From Saccharibacillus sp. JS10 (GTDB lineage Bacteria > Bacillota > Bacilli > Paenibacillales > Paenibacillaceae), in contig NZ_JANFNS010000001.1 of the NCBI RefSeq assembly GCF_024436065.1, positions 434,001 through 498,000 on the forward strand: a stretch of DNA of 64,000 bases, given 5' to 3'. Of the stretch, positions 36,196 to 45,866 are shown one piece after another; the stretch's first letter is position 1; each line of letters starts with the position of its first letter. The notes beneath the pieces were generated by a model. That model was not told the DNA's origin. It worked only from the letters and a program-made list of their open reading frames with translations, and ran no database searches. A program made the position numbers and the translations under genes.

Positions 36196-37631
36196 GTACA
36201 CAAACGCCGCGTGGAAAAAGCGGTTTTCTCAACGATAACTTTCTGCTTTCTACCGATACCGCTGTGACTCTGTTTCATGATTATGCCAAAAATATGCCGA
36301 TCATCGATTACCATTGTCATCTTGATCCACAAGAAATCTATGAAGACCGTCCTTTTGCCGATCTGACCGAGGCTTGGTTAAAAGGTGACCATTACAAATG
36401 GCGTCTAATGCGCGCAAACGGAATCGACGAAGAACGAATTACGGGCGAAGCTTCCAGTTATGATCGATTTTTCGCTTGGGCAGAGACTGTTCCTCAGACT
36501 GTAGGGAATCCGTTATACAGTTGGACACATCTGGAACTGCGTCGCTTTTTCGATATTCATTCAACGTTGAATACCCATACGGCTCCTGAAATCTGGGAAC
36601 AAGCCAAAAACAAATTACAGCAAGCCGATTTTACTCGCCGAGGTCTGATTGTAAGTTCCGGGGTCAAAATCGTATGCACGACCGATGATCCTGCCGACGA
36701 TCTGCGATATCACCAACAGCTTGCGAAAGAAGAAGATCGCTTCTCGGTCTATCCGACTTTCCGTCCGGATCAAGCCCTCAATATCCATGCAGCAGGGTTT
36801 GAAAATTGGTTAAGCCGACTTGCGGATGTATGCGGGCGTACAGCGTCTTCGTTTGTTGAACTCGTCGAGTTATTAAGTGAACGGGTCGAATTTTTCCACG
36901 CTCATGGCGGAAGATTATCCGATCATGCGTTGGACACGTTGCATTATGAAGCGGCTACTATCGAAGAAGTTGAAAACATCTATAGTAAGCGATTAAACGG
37001 TGAGACGTTAAGCGAGCTTGAAATTGCGGCTTATCGTACTGAACTGTTGGTGCGATTAATCGGGATGTATCAGAAGCAAGGTTGGACGATGCAGCTGCAC
37101 ATCCATGCTTATCGCAACCGAAATACGCCAATGTTCCAAAAACTCGGTCCAGATACGGGATACGATTCGATCAATGATCGACCGATTGCGCAAGCTTTAT
37201 CATCTCTACTGGATCGTGCCCAGCAATCTTCCGGCTTGCCGAAAACCATTCTCTACTCGCTGAATCCCGGCGATTATCCGGCATTACTTGCGCTAATGGG
37301 ATGTTATCAGCAAGATACGCCTGGCAAAATGCAGCTGGGTTCCGGTTGGTGGTATAACGATACGCGTGATGGCATGCGTCATCAATTGACGCTGCTTGCC
37401 AACAATAGTCTGCTTCCGCGATTTGTCGGAATGTTGACGGATTCGCGCAGCTTCCTTTCTTATACGCGTCACGAATATTTCCGGCGCGTGCTATGCGAAT
37501 GGATCGGTGAGTTGGCTGAGCGCGGCGAAGCTCCTGACGATCTACAAGAGTTAGGTGCGATCGTGCAAAATATTGCGTACCGTAATGCCACGGACTATTT
37601 CGGATTCGAGCGTCAGCCTGAATCGATCTAA
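36192..37631 (+). CDS. uxaC: Uronate isomerase
   Basis: Isomerises galacturonate to tagaturonate and glucuronate to fructuronate. The 479-residue amidohydrolase-fold protein has IIDYHCHLDPQEI near residue 37 (metal ligands in HCH), VCTTDDPAD and the C-terminal LTDSRSFLSYTRHEYFRR. The ATG at 36192 overlaps the uxaA stop (ATGA) and follows GGGGGT, so translation is coupled. A longer frame back to 36033 lies inside uxaA and is rejected. Ends at a strong terminator. The window lacks KDG kinase, KDPG aldolase and a transporter. Confidence 0.95.
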   Translation: MSTQTPRGKSGFLNDNFLLSTDTAVTLFHDYAKNMPIIDYHCHLDPQEIYEDRPFADLTEAWLKGDHYKWRLMRANGIDEERITGEASSYDRFFAWAETVPQTVGNPLYSWTHLELRRFFDIHSTLNTHTAPEIWEQAKNKLQQADFTRRGLIVSSGVKIVCTTDDPADDLRYHQQLAKEEDRFSVYPTFRPDQALNIHAAGFENWLSRLADVCGRTASSFVELVELLSERVEFFHAHGGRLSDHALDTLHYEAATIEEVENIYSKRLNGETLSELEIAAYRTELLVRLIGMYQKQGWTMQLHIHAYRNRNTPMFQKLGPDTGYDSINDRPIAQALSSLLDRAQQSSGLPKTILYSLNPGDYPALLALMGCYQQDTPGKMQLGSGWWYNDTRDGMRHQLTLLANNSLLPRFVGMLTDSRSFLSYTRHEYFRRVLCEWIGELAERGEAPDDLQELGAIVQNIAYRNATDYFGFERQPESI

Positions 37632-37659
37632 CTTTTCAAATGTATCGCTTGTCTATAAA

Positions 37660-37697
37660 AAAGCCCGATTCTCCGCAAGTGTGGAGAATCGGGCTTT
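37660..37697. terminator. Bidirectional terminator between uxaC and allantoinase gene
   Basis: AAAGCCCGATTCTCC and its complement form a 15-base stem with an 8-base loop, with A- and T-runs at the ends, between convergent genes. Confidence 0.95.
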
Positions 37698-37726
37698 ACC
37701 TCATTTTCTTCAAAACTTCCTATACT

Positions 37727-39124
37727 CTATGACTGAGCCGATAGTTGCTCTGTAGCCGACTCAAGCCCAGCTGGTTTTTGCCAGCTGCCTTCAGCAGCAA
37801 TCGTTGCAACCTCGCCGTTACGTACCACAATATGACCGCGAACGACCGTTCCAATTACACTACATGGGAAAGTATGACCGATATACAGACTTTCTTTATG
37901 CTTCGCGTAATAGTTTTCTGGTGTAACGGTGAACGATTTAGTCAAATCAACAATAGCCAGATCGGCATCCATTCCGATTGCAATCGTTCCTTTGCGGTCA
38001 GCTAGATCAAAACGCTCTGCGGGATTGGAAGATGTCCAAGCCGCAATCTTTTCAAGCGGAATCTCATGGGCAAGCGCCAGTTCCAAAGCGGCAAGAAGCG
38101 TGAATTGTCCGCCACTGATCCCACCCCAAGCTTGGAAAAGATTAAAGTCTTTAGGATCTTTCATATCATACGGACAAGGCGAATGATCCGAAGTCAGCAT
38201 ATCGAACTTGCCGTCGGCAAGCAAAGCAATCAGCCGCTTCTGCTCCTCTGCTTCGCGAAGCGGAGGCGCGCATTTCGCAATCGCTCCTTTTTCACGCAGA
38301 TCATCATGATTGAACAATAAGTAATGCGCACAAGTCTCTACGGTCACATTCATACCGCGAGCTTTTGCCGCTTCAATCTTCGCTACGGCTTGTGCCGAGC
38401 TGATATGCACGAAATGTAACGCACAGCCTGTAATTTCTGAATAATACAACGCACGCTCTACCGCTTCCACTTCGGCAATAATCGGACGCGTCTCCAGGTA
38501 ATCGTCAGCACTGAATAATCCAGCCGCTTCTTTTTCAGCTTTGAGCCAATTCGTAATCGCTGCACTTTCGGAATGGAGCGCCAAAATTTTGCCGAGTGCC
38601 GCGATTTTTTTCATACCGGTCAGCAGTGTCATTTCGTCTACCGCTTCAAATTCTTTATTGCCTGTAGTTGACAAAAAGGCTTTAAACCCGATCACTCCGC
38701 CTTCCGCCAACGGTGCCAGATCGTCTTCGTTGCCCGGAACGAGTCCGCCCCACAGTCCAAAATCGACAAGCGATTTTTCATTGCCCAAACGAGCTTTGTC
38801 GAGCAAAGCGTCTTCGGTAACTGTCGAAGGAATCCCGTTAAGCGGCATATCGAAAAAGGTCGTACATCCGCCTGCTGCCATCATGGAAGATCCAGTCGTA
38901 AAGCCTTCCCAATGTTCACGTCCTGGCTCACTGAAATGTACGTGTACATCAATCATACCCGGCAGTACATGTTGCCCTGCCGCATCCCATTGTTCGGCGG
39001 CTTCGCCTTCCAGATGATCGGCAATCGCTGCAATCTTTCCGTTCACGATGCCAATATCTGCTTGCGCAACGCCAGTCGGCAGTACAACACTGCCGCCGCG
39101 TACGATCAGATCAAACTTTTGCAT
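37727..39124 (-). CDS. allB: Allantoinase
   Basis: Hydrolyses allantoin to allantoate. The 465 residues are an amidohydrolase of the cyclic amidase family with metal site HVHFSEPGREHWEG (residues about 63-75), GFKAFLS containing the carbamylated Lys, and TSDHSPC. The HFSEPGREHWEG string is characteristic of allantoinase rather than hydantoinase. ATG 39124 is 8 bases after AAAGGAG; a GTG three codons earlier is inside that site. It follows the permease gene by 17 bases, so permease-allB is an operon (PucI-PucH order as in Bacillus purine catabolism). Confidence 0.92.
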   Translation of the reverse strand: MQKFDLIVRGGSVVLPTGVAQADIGIVNGKIAAIADHLEGEAAEQWDAAGQHVLPGMIDVHVHFSEPGREHWEGFTTGSSMMAAGGCTTFFDMPLNGIPSTVTEDALLDKARLGNEKSLVDFGLWGGLVPGNEDDLAPLAEGGVIGFKAFLSTTGNKEFEAVDEMTLLTGMKKIAALGKILALHSESAAITNWLKAEKEAAGLFSADDYLETRPIIAEVEAVERALYYSEITGCALHFVHISSAQAVAKIEAAKARGMNVTVETCAHYLLFNHDDLREKGAIAKCAPPLREAEEQKRLIALLADGKFDMLTSDHSPCPYDMKDPKDFNLFQAWGGISGGQFTLLAALELALAHEIPLEKIAAWTSSNPAERFDLADRKGTIAIGMDADLAIVDLTKSFTVTPENYYAKHKESLYIGHTFPCSVIGTVVRGHIVVRNGEVATIAAEGSWQKPAGLESATEQLSAQS

Positions 39125-39141
39125 ATCGGTCACTCCTTTAG

Positions 39142-40548
39142 TTATTTTGCTGAAGAATCATAGATGGTTCCTTTTTTGAACGAAGATGTCTTAAACGCAT
39201 ATTTGCTCAGCAATACGTAAGCAATCGAAGCGGCAACGAATCCGATAATCCAGCCAATATCAACGAGAACAAACGCAGCGCCTGCTCCGATCAACATCGC
39301 TAGGATCGCACTCAGATTGTATCCTTTGAACGCACCATTTTCTTCGTAAAGCTCGGCTGTATCTACTTTTTGTTTGCGAAGCACATAATAATCAACCAGT
39401 AAGATCGCTACGATTGGACCAAGGAAAGCCGAATAGATCAAGATAAACGTATTCAGACCTTGCGCCGACGAATCTTGTACCAAGACCCATGGGAATGAAC
39501 ATAATGCTAGCAAGCCAGTGATCACAACCGAAGCTTTGTACTTCAATTTTGTTACGAGCGAGATGACGTAAGCGGGAGGTACGATATTTGCGACCATGTT
39601 TACAGCAACAGCACCAATGACGATAAAGGCCGATACCGCTACCGTGATATAAGGATTATCCACAATAACCGCAAAAGCTTTAACTGGATTCGAAATGCCT
39701 GTTGCCGCTGCCATCATCGCGCCGATTGTCAATACGAAGCCATACGCGATCACGATCGGAACAAAGTACAAAGCGCTGCGTTTTTTATCGCTAATCCCTG
39801 ATTTCAATTCTCGGGAGTAATCCGCCGCGCTCAGGAAGATTGCCGCATAGTTGCCGAGGAATACCATGATGAAAGCGAAGAACGGAAGCCCCCATGTGCC
39901 TTTTGCGTTCACCCATACATCCGTGATTGCTGCGCTATGCGAATTGAGCAATACGCCGAATACGTAGACGAGAGCCAACATAATCACGACCGAAGCGAGT
40001 GTCTCTACCCATTTGATCGCATGGAAACCATATAAGGAAAGAACGATCTGGAGCGCTTGTAACACGACGAAACAGATAGGAACGCTGTCGAACGCGCCGC
40101 CGCTAAGCACTTTGGCGATTTCGTTTAAAGCCGTACCGCCGACCCAACTCTGGAACCCGTACCAGACGATTGCCGGCACGCCGCGAAGGAAAGAAGAAAT
40201 GATCGAACCTTTGATCCCGAAAGACATCCGAAGCTGAACGACATACGGAATACCCGTACGATAACCGAAACGGTCATTCAGTGCAAAAACAACTGAAATA
40301 ATACCGATTGCCAAGATCGCCGCGACGAACGTCTGAAACGCATTCAATGTGGCAACACCAACTGCGATCAGGCTTGCCCCCAACGTCATATTCCCCAAAT
40401 TGACGCCGTCGCCGATCCACATAAACATATAAGCGATTGGACCGACGTTGCGGTCTTGATCTGGTTTCGGTCGCAGCGATTCATCTACAGTCGTTGCCCC
40501 TTGTACTTGTGGTTCCTCCGTTACTTTCCCCGCCAAATTCGTCGACAT
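39142..40548 (-). CDS. pucI: NCS1-family allantoin-type permease
   Basis: A 468-residue membrane transporter of the nucleobase:cation symporter-1 family with about twelve hydrophobic spans. The N-terminal RNVGPIAYMFMWIGDGVNLG region and the later GIPYVVQLRMSFG and LAGIVWYG-like signature (RGVPAIVWYGFQSWVGG) are typical. Its place just before allantoinase suggests allantoin uptake. GGAG lies 10 bases before the ATG. Confidence 0.88.
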   Translation of the reverse strand: MSTNLAGKVTEEPQVQGATTVDESLRPKPDQDRNVGPIAYMFMWIGDGVNLGNMTLGASLIAVGVATLNAFQTFVAAILAIGIISVVFALNDRFGYRTGIPYVVQLRMSFGIKGSIISSFLRGVPAIVWYGFQSWVGGTALNEIAKVLSGGAFDSVPICFVVLQALQIVLSLYGFHAIKWVETLASVVIMLALVYVFGVLLNSHSAAITDVWVNAKGTWGLPFFAFIMVFLGNYAAIFLSAADYSRELKSGISDKKRSALYFVPIVIAYGFVLTIGAMMAAATGISNPVKAFAVIVDNPYITVAVSAFIVIGAVAVNMVANIVPPAYVISLVTKLKYKASVVITGLLALCSFPWVLVQDSSAQGLNTFILIYSAFLGPIVAILLVDYYVLRKQKVDTAELYEENGAFKGYNLSAILAMLIGAGAAFVLVDIGWIIGFVAASIAYVLLSKYAFKTSSFKKGTIYDSSAK

Positions 40549-40635
40549 ATTCGCTCCACTCCCTCTTTTTGGTTGCTTTCCTTCATCCAGATCGGATACC
40601 GATCAGACTCGCAGTTAGATTATGTCTTCGCCAGA

Positions 40636-40652
40636 TGTTATATTATCTAACT
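40636..40652. promoter_or_regulatory. GlnR/TnrA-like site upstream of pucI
   Basis: TGTTATATTATCTAACT matches TGTNA-N7-TNACA except for the last base. It is 88 bases upstream of the permease start. A nitrogen-control site would make sense for allantoin uptake; unproven. Confidence 0.4.
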
Positions 40653-40770
40653 CAATACTTTGTATTTCTTATTGTATCAGCTTGATTTCGCATTTCATTA
40701 GCAAAAACGTAAATTATGAAACACTTCTCTGTTGATAATGAACAAAAATAGATAACATGACTCTGACAAG

Positions 40771-42102
40771 TTAGCGGGTATCCGACCTTCGTTCACGCGT
40801 GCCAAATCGCAACCGATCTAAAATCAAAGCGAGTAAAATCCCGTCCAATAATCCATTGCCGAAAAGCGGTCGCAACAAAGGCGGCAACGAAGCGAAATAG
40901 GTAGAAGGAAACCCCATAATAATCACTCCGCCAAAAAGCGGCGCCGCAGTTCGGTATAGATTTGCCGTGTTCATCTTGATCTGTCCAAAGTAATGCAAAG
41001 AAGATCCCAGCAGTCGCATATAAGTAACGAATAAGACCGCACTTCCGATACTTAGAGGCAAATGCGTTAATACGCCACTCACAGACGGAATCACGCCAAT
41101 TAGCGCAAACAACAATCCCCCTATAATGAAAGGCAATCGTTCCCGAATCCGAGTCTGTTCCAAAAATCCGATCGAAGATACATACGGCGCGTACGGAACC
41201 ATCCCCAAAGGGCCAGACAATACGGTTAACGCGCCACTGATCGTAAACGAACGCCGATATTGCCGAGGCGAAGCTTCTTGCCCGTAGATCAGATCTGTAC
41301 CTTTCAAAGCACCGAATGTATTGGACGTATTAATAAGCCCAGCGATTACCGCAATAATGACAACCCCGGCATCTAACCCGTTTTGCGCGCCTCCAAAAGG
41401 AAAAAGCCCGATCTCCATCGTTTCTCCGACCGAAGACTTCGCGACTGCCGCAGCATTCCATCCGAAAAACAACACATGCAGACCCCATCCTCCGAGCGTT
41501 CCGATCAATAAGGCGTATTGTGCAATCGCAGGTCTAGCTTTGACCGATAATACCGCGACAAAAATAGCGACCGTTGCCGCTAAGCCGAATACTTCAGGAC
41601 GGATCTGCGCGGTGGCTGCCGAAGGCCCTGCCGAGATTCCGAACATCCCCTGCAAAAAAATAATATTCAACCGGCACCCTAGCAAAAACATAAACACTGC
41701 CATAACGCCGGGGCTGAACAATTTTGCCAACATTCCCGATAATCCGAATAGTCCGATCAAAATCGTTAAGATCCCGGAAATCATAATTCCGACAGCCAAA
41801 CTCCATCCCAGTTGAGACAAAGAAATGCCAAGCGACGGCGCGGATGCGCACAAACTTAAAATCACGCCCCACCATAAACCGGACTGCCCTTCCATGATCG
41901 CTCGATGGTGTCCGAATAGAGATTGAAAGACACAAGCCAATCCCGTCAGAACAAACGAACATTGAAGTAAAAACTGAATATTATCTTGCGGAAGCCCAAA
42001 AGCGACGCCTACGGTAAGAGGAATAATCATCGTGTTCGTAAAAAGAAAAAATAACCATTGAAGCCCTGCCAACCCTGATTTTAACGTTAACGTATCTCGC
42101 AT
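40771..42102 (-). CDS. NCS2-family purine/xanthine permease
   Basis: A 443-residue transporter of the nucleobase:cation symporter-2 family with about fourteen hydrophobic segments. The family signature region GLINTSNTFGALKGTDLIYGQE and the GQSGLWWG segment are present. Substrate likely xanthine, urate or another purine by its position in the allantoin cluster. It has GGAAGG 7 bases before the ATG and a hairpin (42122-42156) just upstream. Confidence 0.85.
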   Translation of the reverse strand: MRDTLTLKSGLAGLQWLFFLFTNTMIIPLTVGVAFGLPQDNIQFLLQCSFVLTGLACVFQSLFGHHRAIMEGQSGLWWGVILSLCASAPSLGISLSQLGWSLAVGIMISGILTILIGLFGLSGMLAKLFSPGVMAVFMFLLGCRLNIIFLQGMFGISAGPSAATAQIRPEVFGLAATVAIFVAVLSVKARPAIAQYALLIGTLGGWGLHVLFFGWNAAAVAKSSVGETMEIGLFPFGGAQNGLDAGVVIIAVIAGLINTSNTFGALKGTDLIYGQEASPRQYRRSFTISGALTVLSGPLGMVPYAPYVSSIGFLEQTRIRERLPFIIGGLLFALIGVIPSVSGVLTHLPLSIGSAVLFVTYMRLLGSSLHYFGQIKMNTANLYRTAAPLFGGVIIMGFPSTYFASLPPLLRPLFGNGLLDGILLALILDRLRFGTRERRSDTR

Positions 42103-42121
42103 GGCTTCACCTTCCGTTTAG

Positions 42122-42156
42122 AACTTCTCCGCATCGTCGTAGCAAAGCGAGAAGTT
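42122..42156 (-). other. Hairpin in the leader of the NCS2 permease gene
   Basis: AACTTCTC (42122-42129) pairs with GAGAAGTT (42149-42156) directly upstream of the permease ribosome site. It could act in translation control or simply mark the 5' end. Confidence 0.35.
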
Positions 42157-42179
42157 ACAAAAAATACGACTTGCGCAAA

Positions 42180-42204
42180 AGGATTCCGTATTGCTCGGAA
42201 TCCT
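42180..42204 (-). terminator. pucG terminator
   Basis: AGGATTCCG and CGGAATCCT form a 9-base stem followed on the minus strand by TTTTGCG, 13 bases past the pucG stop. Confidence 0.8.
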
Positions 42205-42217
42205 CGCTTAGTCTTAA

Positions 42218-43468
42218 TTAAGATGAAGTCAAAACGCCGGCTTCAACCTCTTCATACACATCAAGCGCTCCTTGAACGCCGCGTCCGACGACGATCGGTG
42301 CGCGGTGGCGAATCAATACCGCTTCAAGTGCAGCCAGTACAAATAACACGTTTTCTTTGCGGCAACTGTAACCCATCGTGCCAATCCGCCAAATTTGACC
42401 ATGCAGCGGTCCGAACGAACTTGCGATCTCGATCCCGAATTGATTAAGCAGCATACTGCGAACCGATTCACCGTCGATGCCTGCCGGAATTTTCACACAA
42501 GTAACAACCGGAAGTTTCCAAGCGAAGTCATTAAATAATTCCAGACCCATCTCGCGAATTCCTGCCATTAACGCTTTTTCGTGAAGTTTGTGTCGCTCAA
42601 AACGTTCTTCCAATCCTTCTTCCAACATAATACGCAGACCTTCACGCAGTGCATAGAGCATCGAAGTCGCTTCGGTATGGTGATTCAATCGGCGAGGTCC
42701 CCAGTAATCTTGCAATTGGCTCAAGTCGAAGTAGTTGCTTCGAATCGGATGAGCAACTTCTCGAATATCGCTTTCTTGCGCGACGCCACGTTCTACTTTT
42801 TTGCGACTTTGCAAAATGCGTTCTACGCGTTCGTTGTACGTGACAGGCGCCATGCCGGAAGGAACCGAAATGCATTTTTGCGTGCCCCCGATTACAGCAT
42901 CGAGCTGCCATTCGTCGACTTTGACCGGAGCACCGCCTATCGAAGCTACAGCGTCCACGACTGTCAATACGCCGAGTTCGCGGCAAGCCGGGCCGATCCG
43001 ATCCAGCGGTTGCATACATCCGGTCGAAGTCTCTCCGTGCACGATTGCCAAAATCTTCGGTTGAATCCGTTTCACTTCGTCGATAACCGCTTGCTGATCG
43101 AACACTTCTCCCCATGTACATTGCATGAAATGCACTTCAGCACCATTACGCTCGGAAATTTCGGTCAGCAGATGTCCAAATCGACCAAAGATCGGAATCA
43201 ATACTTTGTCTCCAGGCTCGATCAGGCTGCATAATACTGCTTCAAGCCCGGAACGCGATGTCCCGTCTACAGGAAAAGCCCATTGGTTGCTCGTCTGGAA
43301 CGTCTCGCGCAGCATTTCCATCGTCTCATTCATCATGCGCGTGAACTCTGGATCGAATTGTCCAAGAATCGGCGTCGACATTGCTCGAAGCACTCTAGGG
43401 TCAGCTTCTACCGGTCCTGGAGTCATAATCGTTCTCAAAGGTGCATGAATTTCGCGATACTTCGTCAT
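42218..43468 (-). CDS. pucG: (S)-ureidoglycine--glyoxylate transaminase (PucG)
   Basis: A PLP class-V aminotransferase of the alanine-glyoxylate type; PucG in relatives transfers the amino group of ureidoglycine, the product of allantoate amidohydrolase, to glyoxylate. The 416 residues contain TPGPVEADPRVL, GTSRSGLEAVL, HGETSTG, VVDAVASIGG (Asp binding the cofactor nitrogen) and IGGTQKCIS with the cofactor Lys. GAGGAGG lies before the ATG. Its terminator lies before the NCS2 gene. Divergent from pucR. Confidence 0.92.
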   Translation of the reverse strand: MTKYREIHAPLRTIMTPGPVEADPRVLRAMSTPILGQFDPEFTRMMNETMEMLRETFQTSNQWAFPVDGTSRSGLEAVLCSLIEPGDKVLIPIFGRFGHLLTEISERNGAEVHFMQCTWGEVFDQQAVIDEVKRIQPKILAIVHGETSTGCMQPLDRIGPACRELGVLTVVDAVASIGGAPVKVDEWQLDAVIGGTQKCISVPSGMAPVTYNERVERILQSRKKVERGVAQESDIREVAHPIRSNYFDLSQLQDYWGPRRLNHHTEATSMLYALREGLRIMLEEGLEERFERHKLHEKALMAGIREMGLELFNDFAWKLPVVTCVKIPAGIDGESVRSMLLNQFGIEIASSFGPLHGQIWRIGTMGYSCRKENVLFVLAALEAVLIRHRAPIVVGRGVQGALDVYEEVEAGVLTSS

Positions 43469-43544
43469 CTTTTAACGCCTCCTCAAATGATTTCCGTCTA
43501 TCCCTCTTGCCGCAATTTTCTAACGATATCGTGTGATTCGCTTT

Positions 43545-43569
43545 TCGACCAATGTTAGTTTAAATGACT
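43545..43569 (-). promoter_or_regulatory. PucR-box-like and GlnR-like sites in the pucG promoter region
   Basis: On the minus strand TAACATTGGTCGA (43557-43545) agrees with the PucR box WWWCNTTGGTTAA except in two bases. Overlapping it, TGTTAGTTTAAATGACT (43553-43569) agrees with TGTNA-N7-TNACA except in the last base. Both are candidates only. Confidence 0.4.
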
Positions 43570-43657
43570 TGGCAAATACGATTGATTAATTGTAGAATAA
43601 AACAACCTTGAAATCATTCACGGAATTGTAGAAGAATTGAAAGACTCATTGTACATG

Positions 43658-43670
43658 TTAACCAAAGGGG
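43658..43670 (+). promoter_or_regulatory. PucR-box-like site at the pucR ribosome binding site
   Basis: TTAACCAAAGGGG is the reverse complement of CCCCTTTGGTTAA, matching the ten conserved bases CNTTGGTTAA of the PucR consensus. It overlaps the AAAGGGG ribosome site, so binding here would autoregulate pucR. Inference from motif only. Confidence 0.5.
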
Positions 43671-43680
43671 CACGAAAATA

Positions 43681-45315
43681 ATGAAACTTAACGAGCTGTT
43701 AAAACTCCCCGTATTTGACGAAACGGTCATTGTAGCCGGAGAACAAGGGTTAAATTGCGAAGTCTATACGGTCAATATGATGGATGCTCCGGATATTATG
43801 CCTTATTTAAAATCAAACGAGCTGCTGATTACAACCGCTTTTCATTTAAAAGACGATCTTTCGAGCCTACTCGACTTGATTCGCGGGATGAGCGCTCAAG
43901 GATGTGCGGCACTCGGAATCAAAAGCAAACGATACTTGGGCAGTATCCCGCCTTCAGCGGTGCAGCTTGCCAACAAGTTGAATCTGCCACTGCTTGAACT
44001 TCCTCCCAATACTTCACTTGGTGATATTGTCAACAAATCGCTGAGTCATATCCTTGATATGCGGACAACCGAACTTCATAATGCGATGCAGACTCACCGG
44101 CAATTCACCCAGCAAATTATGAGCGGACAAGGGATTCCTAAATTATTGGATCAATTATCGACATTGCTGCATCTTCCGGTTTTACTTCTAGGCCCTTACC
44201 TACAGCCGATCTCGGGGCAATTTACACATTCTTCGACCGCAGCAAAATTAGAAGCGTTACTGTCCGAAGGCGGACAGTTTTTAGCTTCTTCTTCGATCTG
44301 CTCGGCTTTTACAATGCGCGACGGCGAAAAAGAAACGTTGACGCTGTTCCCTGTATACACACATCGGCAACTTCATTATTTATGTATCGAAGGGTTAATT
44401 CCGTTCTCCGAAAGTTCGGTAATTTTGACTGTGGAACAAGCAACGAATGTGATCGCTTTTGAATTAATGAAAGAAAATGCGCTCAAGCAAAATCGTCGCC
44501 GGATCAAAAATGACTTTTTCGCCAATTTTATTGGAGGTGCTTTTTCCGGTAGTGAAGAGATTGCCAGCCGTGGTCGAGAGTTCGGACTATCCGGCGATCA
44601 ACGTTATATTTGTGCCGTGGCAAAAGTCGATGGGATCGATAAAACTACTTCTTTCGTTCAGTACAAAGCGGAACAAGATCGAATCGCGGAACATCTCGAA
44701 GCTGAATTGATGAATTTCCGCCACCCGCTGCATCTGTTCACGCATGACCGCGCTTATGTACTGCTGATGCCGTTAACCGAAGATTGGAAAACGGTCGAGC
44801 CGACATTTATGTCTCTGCTAGAAAGACTACAACGCAAAATCGCGACGCATTACGGTTCGGATCTTTCTCTTGGATTTAGCAGTTATGCGCAGCCGCTTGC
44901 CCATGTGCCGATTTCGTATAAAGAAGCGAACGAAGCTCTTTATTTTGGAGGCATCGCAGGCAAAAAGCGATTTATCGAAATGTATCAACCCAAAGAAGTT
45001 CCCGAAATTTTGCGGATGATTCCGTTTGAACATTTGCGTAAATTTTATACCGATACGATGCAAGGATTTACCGACGAGACCCTCAAAGACCATCAGATGC
45101 TCCTTCAGACGTTATCCGTCTATATGGAAACGCATTGCCAGCTTGCCGAGACTGCGAAGCGGCTGTATATCCACCGAAACACAGTGATCTATCGATTAGA
45201 CAAATGCGAAGAAATTATCGGCAGAAGTCTCAAAGACCCGGAAGAAACGTTGCGTCTGCGTATGGCTTTTCGGATCAAAGCTTTGCTGCCGGAAGACGCT
45301 TTGTCGAAAAATTAA
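43681..45315 (+). CDS. pucR: PucR-family transcriptional regulator
   Basis: A 544-residue regulator with the PucR N-terminal domain (residues about 5-130, NELLKLPVFDETVIVAG, then LITTAFHLKDD), a middle GGDEF-like domain and the C-terminal helix-turn-helix domain (YMETHCQLAETAKRLYIHRNTVIYRLDKCEEIIG). In Bacillus PucR activates purine catabolism genes with allantoin, allantoate or urate as effectors; the adjacent permeases, allantoinase and pucG support the same role. Ends at a terminator before the convergent SMI1 gene. Confidence 0.9.
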   Translation: MKLNELLKLPVFDETVIVAGEQGLNCEVYTVNMMDAPDIMPYLKSNELLITTAFHLKDDLSSLLDLIRGMSAQGCAALGIKSKRYLGSIPPSAVQLANKLNLPLLELPPNTSLGDIVNKSLSHILDMRTTELHNAMQTHRQFTQQIMSGQGIPKLLDQLSTLLHLPVLLLGPYLQPISGQFTHSSTAAKLEALLSEGGQFLASSSICSAFTMRDGEKETLTLFPVYTHRQLHYLCIEGLIPFSESSVILTVEQATNVIAFELMKENALKQNRRRIKNDFFANFIGGAFSGSEEIASRGREFGLSGDQRYICAVAKVDGIDKTTSFVQYKAEQDRIAEHLEAELMNFRHPLHLFTHDRAYVLLMPLTEDWKTVEPTFMSLLERLQRKIATHYGSDLSLGFSSYAQPLAHVPISYKEANEALYFGGIAGKKRFIEMYQPKEVPEILRMIPFEHLRKFYTDTMQGFTDETLKDHQMLLQTLSVYMETHCQLAETAKRLYIHRNTVIYRLDKCEEIIGRSLKDPEETLRLRMAFRIKALLPEDALSKN

Positions 45316-45343
45316 TTCAATTGCCCACTTTAGCTTCTATACC

Positions 45344-45384
45344 AAAGATCGCCACCGAATCGATTAGGTTCGGGGCGATCTTTT
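45344..45384 (+). terminator. pucR terminator
   Basis: AAGATCGCC with an inner CCGAA/TTCGG stem pairs with GGCGATCTT and is followed by TTTTGGG. Confidence 0.8.
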
Positions 45385-45395
45385 GGGTATAGGAA

Positions 45396-45866
45396 TCAAT
45401 GTCCGCGCTCTTGCAGCAACCGTTCCAAAAAACTTGCAAAACTATCCGCATATATTTCTTCATCCGCTCCAAAAGGAGTGAATAACATAATCGGATATTC
45501 AACAGGAACATCGGATTCGCGAATAGGCTGAGACACATCAAAATAAAACTCTTCATCGGCATCGGGCTTGAAAATATACAAACGATGTTCGGGAACCCAA
45601 TCTTGCTCCGTATCCAGTCGATGTTGAATGATCAAATCATCGTGAGCCATTTCTTTGAATTCAGGCGGCGCAAGCGTGAAAATTTCGGTTCCGCCGATCC
45701 GTAGCATTCCGAAATGTTGAAGCCACCATCGGTACGAATCCGGAAGACGATACCCTAACTCGGCTTCGGCTTCGGTAATCCATTCGGTTTGAATCGGATT
45801 TTCAGTTTCGGTTAGACGTTTGCTTCCCGCAAATCCGTCTAATCTTTTGCTTAATTCTTCATACAC
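45396..45866 (-). CDS. SMI1/KNR4 family protein
   Basis: A 156-residue SMI1/KNR4 (SUKH) fold protein with the family pattern of an early W-hydrophobic helix with EAEAELGYRLPDSYRWWLQHFG, then GTEIFTL, YIFKPDADEEFYFDVSQ and a helical end SFASFLERL. Many SUKH proteins are immunity proteins for contact-dependent toxins, but this one is alone and no toxin gene is near. The start is GTG after AAAGGGTG, 8 bases; no ATG is suitable. Convergent with pucR. Confidence 0.8.
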   Translation of the reverse strand: MYEELSKRLDGFAGSKRLTETENPIQTEWITEAEAELGYRLPDSYRWWLQHFGMLRIGGTEIFTLAPPEFKEMAHDDLIIQHRLDTEQDWVPEHRLYIFKPDADEEFYFDVSQPIRESDVPVEYPIMLFTPFGADEEIYADSFASFLERLLQERGH

